The notes under the pieces are model-generated. The model was given only the letters and a program-made list of their open reading frames with translations, was not told where the DNA came from and ran no database searches. Positions 27,001 through 39,000 of a stretch of 64,000 nt of DNA are shown one piece after another. Numbering within the stretch: position 1 is the stretch's first letter; every line of letters starts with the position of its first letter. The translations under genes were made by a program, and so were the position numbers. Location: assembly GCA_035048485.1 (NCBI GenBank), contig CM068587.1, positions 30,274,534 through 30,338,533 on the forward strand, in the 5' to 3' direction. This DNA comes from Pteria penguin. Its lineage: Eukaryota > Mollusca > Bivalvia > Pterioida > Pteriidae.

Positions 27001-30000
27001 TAACCATGTACTCCCTACTCATACCGACATGGTGAGTACACTTTGACATTCCCGAGGTGTTAGAGATATGGTGTTAGGATGAGTTTAACCATATACTCCC
27101 TACTCATACCGACATGGTGAGTACTCTTTGACATTCCCAGGTTGTTAGAGATAAGGTGTTAGGATGAGTTTAACCATGTACTCCCTACTCATACAGACAT
27201 GGTGAGTACTCTTTGACATTCCTGGGTTGTTAGAGATAAGGTGTTAGGATGAGTTTAACCATGTACTCCCTACTCATACAGAAATGGTGAGTACACTTTG
27301 ACATTCCTGGGTTGTTAGAGATATGGTGTTAGGATGAGTTTAACCATGTACTCCCTACTCATACCGACATGGTGAGTACACTTTGACATTCCCGGGGTGA
27401 TAGAGATATGGTGTTAGGATGAGTTTAACCATGTACTCCCTACTCATACAGAAATGGTGAGTACACTTTGACATTCCTGGGTTGTTAGAGATAAGGTGTT
27501 AGGATGAGTTTAACCATGTACTCCCTACTCATACAGAAATGGTGAGTACACTTTGACATTCCCGGGTTGTTAGAGATAAGGTGTTAGGATGAGTTTAACC
27601 ATGTACTCCCTACTCATACAGAAATGGTGAGTACACTTTGATATTCCTGGGGTGTTAGAGATACGGTGTTGAAAATCATTGAAGAAGAATTTTCGATATA
27701 AGTATTGTTTCATGATACGGTTTTGTCTTGTGGTTTCATGGTGCTGTAAGATACCATAATTGACTAATTGACTTAGACTTAAAAAGAGTAAATTGAATGG
27801 CAAATCAAACGTCTCTGCATCATGTGTTGGTGAGTCAGTCATTAAAAATAGCCAGGAGAGTCACTTTTCAAGGAGAAATTAAGTCATTTGAAAATAAAGA
27901 ATCGGTGGTGATTAAAATCACTTTGTAATTACATTTTGTAAAAATTTATGACATTACTAATTCACTTTCTCTTCTTGGTCTTTTGTTTTTAATGTCAGGA
28001 AGATACCATTATAGATGAACTGTGACATACTGGTACTCATTATGAACCTATGAAAAAACCTGACGTGATTAAACCTAGTTTATAACCATTATATTATTAC
28101 TGTCAGGATTTGCGCTATATCAATAAGACAGTTATTTCTTCTTACATCATCAACAAGAAATCAGGAGAGAGACTGATGTTGGGTCTAGCTAACGTGTGCT
28201 TTGATACACAGTCAATGTTTGGGAAAGACAAAAAACATGAATACATTTTGGTAGAAATGTATCATGTTGCTTGATCTTCCATGTCAGATGAGATTCAAAT
28301 AAAATTCAGTGTACTTACATATATGTCATAATTTACTGATACACATTTCAAGGCATTATTCATAAGTGAAGATGTGATTTAAAATGAAAAGAAAGGAACT
28401 TCCATTAATATTTAGTCATTTAAAATTTGTAAGAAATAAGAATTAAACTCAGTTCAGTTTATCTTTTTTTTATATAGTAGAGACCAATTTCTCTTTTTTC
28501 ATGTAAAATAATTCAATTTGTGAAGTTTGATGATTAAACAAGAAACCTGTAATGGGATTCCATGGGAATCACTGACCCTTCTATAGATCCATTATTCATG
28601 TTAAACCATAGGTAACATACAACTTTACATTTATTTGAGGATAATTATAATTGAATACTTTATTTTTGCACAAAAGATTCGATCCATGAAGAAGATGACA
28701 GTTAAACGGAGAGTTGCCATGATTGAAGTGCAGAGTGCCATCTTCAGGGATTCATGCCTTCCCTTTCCAGAAGCTATCATCCATGCAACTCATGAAAAAC
28801 TTCCAATCATAGCTAATAAGCGTAATGAAGATTTGATCACCATCATCAAGGTATACACCCTTAATATACATTGAGTGTATACATACAAGTTTCAATAACT
28901 CAAACTGAAACTGACTGTGTAAAGCAGTTCAACTTAAGCAGTTGAGTTAGCCATGTATATTTAAATAAAGAAATCAGTACTGGAACTTTAAAATTAGTTT
29001 AAGTTAACGAGAAATTCAAATTTTCAGTGTTTGAGGAAATAAGAGTCAATTGTATGTAGCAGTATAAAGAAAAAATATTTGAATAAACTAAATATGATAT
29101 ATATATTACAAAAGTAATACATGCTGTATTACCATACATACTGCAGAACACACAAAATTTGTAAAAATAAAGGGAACACACAAAATTGGTAAAATTAAAG
29201 GGAACACACAAAATTTGTAAAATTAAAGGAACACACACAGTCTGTAAAATTCAAGATGATTATGTAATCTTTACTCAGTATATGTACAGTGAAATATAAG
29301 AATTGTATATAATGAAAGTTTACAAATCAATTATAAATTCTGATATTTCATTTTACTTTTATGATTTAGGGGACTTCTGAAAAGCTTGGCCAAGTACAAT
29401 AAACTGTGGATGATTTTGTGGAGTATATATCATAAGATTTATAATAAATTATGATTTTTCTTTTATGATTTAGGGGGCCTCTAAAAAGCTTGACCATGCA
29501 CCGAAGACTGTGGAAGATTTTGTGGAGCATTTATCCTTCCTTTCCAAGATGGCTTCAGAGATTACGGCATTGGAGAAAGAGTTTCTGATTGTGACAAAGT
29601 TATTCACGATTGCTAAGGATTACCAGGTGAAGATTGATCCCGAGGACTTGGCACTATATAGAACATTAGGAGACAGCTTCCAGCATCTCAAGGTAGACAA
29701 CTACTGATTCACTCAGTCTTAAAACTCATAACACTGAGAGGAATTTATGATCTTATTATTTTCATGATAAACTTTCAAACTAAGCATACAGGGTGGGTGT
29801 CTGTGATAGAAAGTGATATGATTATTCTATTTAGAACTATAAACTTGAAATGACAAATAATTGATTCTTTTGTAGAACACTATATTATTCTGTGATGCCA
29901 AGAAAGATGAAAACATTCGACACTTCAGTCGAGATCTGGACACCCTCATATTTAACATACGTACCAGATTACTTGATATCATGAACCGAGTCCGTGACCC

Positions 30001-33000
30001 TGATCTTTTGAGTATAGACATGCCAGCTGTGGCTGCCCTGAGTAAGCTGGATCAGCTGAATGAGGAAGTTCAGTCGTTGTCCGGTAAAGCTCGCAGCTAT
30101 GGAAGTTATCAGGAGAGATTTGGATCATCCTTGTCACAATCGAAGAAAAATATGTTTGGAGAGTGAGTCTTATTTATTAGTAAATCATTGTTTTCTAAAG
30201 CTAGTAAGAAATTGAATGTATTGATGAGAGACGGAATTTACTAATTTCAGGATTATGTAAATATGACGCAGGAAGTTCCTTCATTCTGTGAATTTTTTTT
30301 ATAAAAATGTAGAAATGATGTAATTATTTTTGGTGTCGTTCTTTATCCAAAAATAAAAAAGCTTAAAAGTCGAAAAAAAAGATAAATAATAATAAAAACG
30401 GTATGTATTATAGGGAATATCTTTTGATGGATCGCCGTGATGACCAAAGTGCACATGAGATTCAGGCAGACCTATCAGATATTGAGAGAGATCTTACACT
30501 ACGTAGACTACTTTGGCAGTCTCAAGAAGAATGGACCAAACTTCTTGAGGAATGGAAGGCAACAGTCTTTGACTCTTTGCCTGTAGAGTTTTTGCAGAAA
30601 ACTGTCAACAGATTTACACAGACAGTTTATATGTTGGAAAAGGGTAAGGCCAAATTAAATCAATGTTTAGTTTCTCAGGCACTTTTTATCAAATTATGAT
30701 TGGGCAGTGAGGTTTTTTTATTAATCACCAATTTTATTACATAAATATTATACTTATCATGATAAAACCAATTTCCAAGATCGAGTGGGCCATTAACATT
30801 GATTAGATTAAGTTTATTTAGATCACGCCCCTCACTATAACCCCCAGTTACTGTCCAAAGGAGGTTTGTTGTTGGCCCAGACACAACATGTAAGGAGATC
30901 ACATTCATTTTCAGTCCCCTTTAAGATCTTTGAACATTGATATCAGTTGCACGTTTTAAAGAAAAAAAATTAATCAGAAAATGAGTAAAAAAATGGAAAA
31001 TTGGGAAAACCTTCTATTCAGTATGCAGTATAGAATTTATGAAGTGATACGGCAGTGCCAGAGAAACTAAAACTTTACTTTCATTTGGCCATGGTCTAAA
31101 TAGTTGAAATAAAATTTTAATATTCTTTTGCATGTATGAATGATAAGTTTTTGAACTTTATCATTTGGTTTTGTTTTTTCATTTTTTTTTTATTATTTGT
31201 TTCTTATTTCAATTGTGAATGGTAATTTCAAAGTTCATAATATATACAGTGTATCACATTTTCTCTCATCTCAAAATTAAACTTTTGTGACACTTCATGT
31301 TTACTTATTTCATAAACCTTTCAGGTTTACCTCACAATGAGGTTTTGCCAGCATTGAAGGAAAAAGTGATGGAATTCAAGCAGGGTATGCCTGTCATTAC
31401 CAGTCTCCGAAACCCATCTCTCAAACATCGGCACTGGCAGGAGATTGAAAGGCTCATAGAGAAATCCATTGCTCGAGATAAAGTCTTCACTCTTGCCAAT
31501 CTTCTCGAGATGAATGTGAGTAATAATTAATACTGTTATACCTCAAACTGGCAGATGTACACTGCCTAGTTCTCTTCCTTTATGTATATCATTTGTTATT
31601 CAATACAAAGCCATGGTACTGATACAATAGTGTTGATACATGTCAATCAAGAACTTTGGCATGCATGATATATTAATCTCATGCAATCCAAATGTGGGAT
31701 CGAAGTATACTTAGATGATTGACCATTCTAATCCAGCACTACAGTTGTTCTGTAATCAGATAGTTCTGTGGCATTCGGTGTGTTTTGCTTCAGATTTGGT
31801 TTCTCTTTTGATTGGCCTTGGCCTGGAATGTGTCTCTTTCCTGTTTAATTGACCTGGGATGGGTTTGTTTCCCTTTTGATTGGCCTGGGGTGGGTTTGTT
31901 TCCCTTTTGATTGGCCTGAAATGGGTTTGTTTTTCTTTTGATTGGCCTGGGATTGGTTTGTTGTATTGATGAGTTAAGTAACTTATTTCCAGTCGTTTAG
32001 ACACAGATATATATTCAGTGTCACTACAAAATAATGGCTGAATTTATTACAGATATTTAAACACAAAGAGAGTATCCAGGATATCTCTACACGTGCAAGC
32101 AATGAGTACACTTTGGAGATCATGTTAGACAAGGTAATGCTTGCATTTGTTTATGATATACCAATTTCTTTTCATAGATATAATATCCACTGAAAAAAAG
32201 ACAACTTTACCATTTACAAATCTTTTTGTTACTTCATATTATCATTGATTTAATGAGTGTTCAATGTTAAATTAATTGTGAAAGTATATCTAAAATACAG
32301 AAAGAAATTTGCATTTTTGCTTTCAGTTGAATTTTGAAAATTACAACATACATTGTAATAAAGAATTTTGTAATCAAGCTTTGTTTCTGTAGATCATTGC
32401 ACAATGGCAGACAACAGATTTCCGTCTGGTTCCCCATGCTGGCCGAGATACCTTTATTATTGGAGGTGCTGATGACATCATGGCTCAATTAGAAGAGAGT
32501 CTTGTTACCATAGGAACCATCAAAGGATCAAGATATATTGAGCCAATTAAGGTATGTTTAACACTCTTTTATTTTTTTTTTGTTAACTTTGTGGATTAAA
32601 AACATGTCTGATAATAATTACACATAATAAGAAGGAGCAGATAAAATAATGTCTTTTTATGTAAATTTCCATTTTAGCAACAAGTATTGAAATGGGAAGG
32701 TAAACTTGGTGTTTTCTCCAAGACATTGGATGAGTGGCTTTCAGTACAGAGAAACTGGTTATACCTGGAACAAATCTTCTCTACACCGGACATTCAAAGG
32801 TGAATACGTCTCACAGAACATGCTAAGAGATATCTATACTAATGTGAATGAAGAGTATTCAAATTAAAAACTTAGATAAATATTACAAAGTATGCTGTTG
32901 TGTGCTGTATTTCAGGCAGCTGCCAGGAGATTCCAAGATGTTTTCCCAGGTAGATAAGTCCTGGAAGGATATAATGCGGCGTGTACAGGACCGTCCTAAT

Positions 33001-36000
33001 GCTCTGAAGGCAGCTATTGCTCCAGGAATCTCAGACACACTCACACAGTGCAGTCAGACACTGGAAAAAATACAGAAAAGTCTTGAGGTGAATGTTACTT
33101 CTCTTTTTAAATGATATTTTTCATTTCAGTAAAATAATATTTCATAGATAATGATTTTCATTGTAAAATAAATAATGATTTCATACTAATAAAAGCAAAT
33201 TTCAGAAAAGTAATTTGATATATTCAGTTAATGTTACTGGAGATTCCATATTAGGAAATCATCTATACTATACAGCATGTAATGATATACTGATTTTACA
33301 TTTCAGGATTATCTGGAGCAGAAGAGACTGGTGTTTCCAAGGTTTTACTTCCTCAGTAACGATGAATTACTTGATATTCTGGCTCAGTCTAAAGATCCTA
33401 ATGCAGTGCAGGTGCGAGAAAATTTACATATCTGTTATGGTGCTTTGCATGCAGTATACTTAATACATCAGATGTAACATCATTAAATTCATTTCTCAAG
33501 TTTGAATCAGAGTTTTTCATATTATGGTGAAATTTACACATACAATTTACATGGTAATATTTCCATACCTTTTTTAATGAATGAATTGTTTTCAGCCCCA
33601 TTTGAGTAAATGCTTTGGTAACATCAAATCACTGGAAATAGGACAGAATCCTCCTACTATTCGGTCTATGAAGTCTGCTGAGGGGGAGGTTGTTCCTATG
33701 CCAAAGTATGTACCAGCAAGTCATTGCACAAAAATTCTACGAAACATTACCTTTTTTTTGTAACATTGAATCTCAGATTTTGCAAAAAGAGGGAAACTTG
33801 AACTAGAAATCATTGAATGTATGATGATATTTTTCATCCCAAATTACAGTAAAATATTTTATGTTTTGCATACTTAAGTTTAAAGTAATATTCTGTCTAG
33901 GTAAAGCCTGTGGAAAATTCTTAAAAAGTTCATAAAAACAATTGTGAAATGATCTACAGTTTAAGCAAATCTAAGTTATAGCGATGTAGTGTTTCGGATT
34001 CTATGGTTAGGGCCTTGGCTTTTAATGTAAGCAATCTAGATTTATTTTATAACATTGATGAATAAAGTTTTTAACATTTGTCTAACTTACAATGATTTAT
34101 ATGTATTAAGATGTTTTATAATTTGAGTCTTGGTAATAAAACTGCTCTTTTCTATTAGGAATTACAGAGCTCGAGGAACAGTGGAGACATGGCTTGTAAA
34201 TGTGGAACTGGGAATGTTTGAAACCGTTAAAAAGTAACTATACAACAGAGATTATATTTTAAGAATTTAACTTGTACATGTACTTAACTTCAGTAAATAG
34301 TTTCCCTCTCTTACCTGTATACTACTGTGAACTATGGTAATGACATCTGGATGTAGGCACTGCCTGCCAAAATGCAGATGACACTAAAAATGGTACTGGC
34401 ATTAAAAATTTAAAATAAAGTTCAGGAAAGTTATACTTTATATATAGGAGAATATTTCTGGTAACTCATATGTATTGTAAATTATGGAGAACTTGTTTGA
34501 AGTAATGGAGTATCTATTACTTTCCAGACACCTTAAGCTAGGATTAGCAGACTGGTTAGGAGCCAATCTACAGGAATGGGTTCTCAAACATCCAGGACAA
34601 GTGGTGCTCACAGTGGTAGGTGGCTTCCAGTAATCTGGTATATGTAACATACACTACTTTGTTTAATATTATATACATTATTGTATTCTGTTTATACAGT
34701 GGATTTTATCATTCTACACTTGATGAAGGGTAATATTTAGACTTCCTAGGTAATTAATCCTGATACATGTATCTTTAGATTTGATTCACTGTTTTTTTTA
34801 ATTCCAATATGACCTGGATTACCAATGTCACTTTGTCTTATAACAGAGTCAGATTACCAGTGTCACTTTGTCTTATAACAGAGTCAGATTACCAATGTCT
34901 CTTTGTCCTATAACAGAGTCAGATTACCAATGTCACTTTGTCTTATAACAGAGTCAGATTACCAATGTCACTTTGTCCTTTAACAGAGTCAGATTACCAG
35001 TGTCACTTTGTCTTATAACAGAGTCAGATTACCAATGTCACTTTGTTGTATAACAGAGTCAGATTACCAGTGTCACTTTGTCTTATAACAGAGTCAGATT
35101 ACCAATGTCACTTTGTTGTATAACAGAGTCAGATTACCAGTGTCACTTTGTCTTATAACAGAGTCAGATTACCAATGTCACTTTGTCTTATAACAGAGTC
35201 AGATTACCAATGTCACTTTGTTGTATAACAGAGTCAGATTACCAATGTCACTTTGTCTTATAACAGAGTTGGCCTACTAATGTAATTTTGTTGTATAACA
35301 GAGTCAGATTACCAATGTCACTTTGTCCTATAAAGTGGTATCCTGCCAGATTCTTGATCACTAGGCCGTGGTTTGAGTCCCACTCTGGTCATGCCGGTGT
35401 CCTATCTTTCGGATGAGACAGTAAAAACCGAGGTCCCGTTTTGTGGTATGCATGGCACGTTAAAGATCCCTCACTGCTTCGGGTGGGTCCGTTGCAAAGA
35501 TAAAAATTTGTATGCCCAGCATTAGGCAGATGCCATCACCATATACATGAAATATTTGTGGTGTGACGTAAAACAAAAATCAATCAATCAGTCAATCACT
35601 TTGTCCTATAACAGAGTCAGATTATCAATGTCACTTTCTCTTATAACAGAGTCAGATCCTGTTTAACAAGGATGTGGTGCGATGTTTTGACTTATCCAAT
35701 GCCCTTGAGAACCTGATTGAAGTGAAGAATAAGATGGTGGAGACCCTGAATACCTTGGCACTACTGGTGTCCAGTCACATCCTGCCTCATCAAAGGGAGA
35801 GCATCATGGCTTTACTGACCATCAATGTCCACAATCGAGACATTCTATCTGGAATGATCATGGAAAATATTGAGAAGAAAGATGATTTCTCTTGGACTAA
35901 GTATGTCTAATAATGTTCATAAACCTACAGTGATGTACTGGTGATAATCATGCAGCTGATGATTTTTTTTTTTTTTTCTGCCTGTCATTTTTTTCATACA

Positions 36001-39000
36001 TTGAGTAGACTTGCTTGATGTGCAGTCATACCTTTAAAGTATTGTTTATGAAATTTTGAAATTTTTTTTTATATATCTAACAGAACACAGTTTTGTGTAG
36101 TGCATACCTTACATCTGAATTCTTTTGTTTTAGGTACAATTCATATCTGTATAAAATATGTATATTACATGTACTAAGAAGTCATAATTTCTTCACTTAT
36201 GAAATTTTCTATTTGACAGACAGCTGCGATATGAGTGGGAGGAGCAGAGTAACCAGTGTTTAGTGATGCAGTCCAATGCTTCCTTCCAGTATGGTTATGA
36301 GTACCTTGGATGTTCACCTCGTCTTGTCATCACACCCCTGACAGACAGGTGCTATCTCACCTTGACTGGAGCATTACATTTACATCTGGGGGGATCTCCT
36401 GCAGGGCCTGCTGGAACTGGCAAAACAGAAACTGTCAAAGACTTGGCCAAGGTAAAGATAGAGATACTTACTTCTCTACCCTTGGTCCATTCAGTCATCT
36501 CATTTATGTTATAGTACCAGCATCTGTGGATATTTTACTGTAGCTCTTATTTTCTCTTTATTTCTTGTAGAGAGAACTAATACTAAATATCTTTCTGTTG
36601 CATCATTCCTATAAAAAAGCATTGAACATTTTATCAATACTTTTATACCTTGTTTGACATTCTTAAATCATCAGACTTGATATATACAGTCAAACTTCGA
36701 TATCTCAAACACTGATATCTCGAATACCCGGGATATCTCGAAGTCGAACGTCGGTCCCAAAAAAAATCCTTCATATTATGATTAAATTCACCTCGGATGT
36801 GTCGAACACTGATATGTTGAATACCATGCTTATCTTGAATACATTTTCAAGTCCCGAAGTTCTTATTTACCCGGTTTATCTCGAAGTTGGCTTCTTATTG
36901 ACAATATTCCCCGTGGCGTTTACCCTAAATGACAGGTCGCTCGCGTGGTGTGATCAATTGACCGTGTCGGTGTACAAAGCCGCAGTAATTACATAATCGA
37001 TTGCGTCCGAGCGTACCCTGTTATTTATACCAAATATTAATAAGTGATGATAGCTTATTAAACTCGACACAAAATTAGATAATTAACATTAACTGTAATT
37101 AGTGCTTTTTCATACCTGCATTTAAAGAAATTTCTTTACACTATTCATTAATTATTACTTTTTTCCAATCCGTGTGTATGTCTGTATTTTTATGCAATGT
37201 AATAGTAATTAAATCAAATTATGACGTGTGTCTTTATCTTGTCTTACGTGTTAGCCCGTTCTCGGTTTTAGGTATAGTATACGTCAGTTATATCCAGTAT
37301 GGGATTTAAATTACGATTTTACTGAAAAGGAAACATAATGTTTTCAGTTTTGGAGTATATTCTTGGAGTATATTCTCTATATATGTATTCATAATATATA
37401 AAAGGTATGATGTGATTCAGATTAATTATTAAGGAACCATACAATATGCACATCTTCTTGCGCATTTATTGATAAATACATGTATATCTCATACATCTAC
37501 TATAACAATCACAAATGTCAAATGAATCGGCGTACATTAACAACTGCAAGATTTGTGATCCTAAACTCAAAATTTGGATATCTCGAACTACGAATATCTC
37601 GAAGTATTTTCCACGGTCCCTCCGACTTCGAGATAACGAGGTTTGACTGTATTATATCATTGGACAGAATTTTATTTAGAATATTTCTGTCTGATTATAT
37701 ACTGCATGTATTATCTTGACTAAGAAATTTGTTTCATATTTGCTATTTCAGGCTGTTGGCAAACAGTGTGTGGTGTTTAACTGCTCAGAGGGTCTGAAAT
37801 ACCACACCCTTGGCAGATTCTTCTCTGGCCTGGCTCAGTCGGGCAGTTGGTGTTGCTTTGATGAATTTAACAGGATTGATGTTGAAGTCCTGTCTGTTGT
37901 GGCCCAGCAGATTCATACCATCAAGACTGCCAAAGATCAACAGATACACAGGTTCATGTTTGATGGAAAGGATATCAAACTTAACATGACTTGTGGTTAT
38001 TTTATCACCATGAACCCAACGTAAGTCCAAATCATCTGTAGTAGCCTCAGGTATAATGGCCAGATCAAATAAATCCAAATCATCTGTAGTAACTTCAGGT
38101 ATAATGGTCAGATCAAATAAGTCCAAATCATCAGTAGTAGTTTCAGGTATTATGGTCAGATCAAATAAGTCCAAATCATCAGTAGTAGTTTCAGGTATTA
38201 TGGTCAGATCAAATAAGTCCAAATCATCAGTAGTAGTTTCATGTATTATGGTCAGATCAAATAAGTCCAAATCATCAGTAGTAGTTTCAGGTATTATGGT
38301 CAGATCAAATAAGTCCAAATCATCAGTAGTATCTTCAGGTATAATGGTCAGATGAAATAGTCCAAATCATCTGTACAGTAGTAACTTCATTAGTCTGAGA
38401 TTCTCTGCCTTTCTATCTTTTTTGATATCGGCAGTTTGTTGGAGATTGTCAGAAAGACTCTATTCATCAAAAAGTTAGTATGTTGGAATTTTAGCGATTT
38501 TAGCCGGTATTGGGATAAACAAGCCTCTGGTGACAAATAAGCATTTGCCTAGCGAACAACCTATATCCAATAAATGAACATTTAACTTACTCGATCATAG
38601 CAATATCTTTTCCAAAGAAGATCTATAACTTCTACTAGCTGCCATTTTATCTGAAAACATGACGAGATTCTCCATTTCTTCATTTGTGTATAAGAGTAGG
38701 TCAGATCTCGCTGAATGCGATTTTGCATTCGTGACGTGGTTGCATCGTCTTTTTCTTCACAAAAATGTGTCAGCTGCTGAAGTGTCACGATTGCGAAGTC
38801 ACATTCTTCGAGATCTGATGTCATATTGTATACACAAATGGCAAAATGAGAATATTGTTGTGTTTGCAGATAAAACAGCAGCTAGCAGAGGTTAAGTCCA
38901 AATTAAGTCCAAATCATCTGTAGTAACTTAGGCCAGATCAGTAGTGCTGATAAAGTGTAACATGGGAACATGTATAGTAAAATATCCAAAGTTGAAAAAC

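Noticed and set aside
31756..32004. Minus-strand open frame with repeated Lys/Glu/Thr/Asn-Pro units
   Set aside because: Read from the 31-bp minisatellite.
36310..36543. Second open frame overlapping the AAA1 exon
   Set aside because: Out-of-frame shadow of exon 36.
37785..38318. 177-codon minus-strand open frame, Asp/Thr/Ile-rich repeats
   Set aside because: It is read from the 48-bp array (unit divisible by three) and the antisense of exon 37. The open frame is a consequence of the repeat.
38056..38355. Plus-strand repeat protein of 16-residue units
   Set aside because: Same 48-bp intronic array; no start context or splice context, and it lies in an intron.
38582..38895. Two similar proteins on opposite strands (shared SDL-ECDF-like motif)
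   Set aside because: The similarity comes from the inverted arms of the foldback element, not from two genes.
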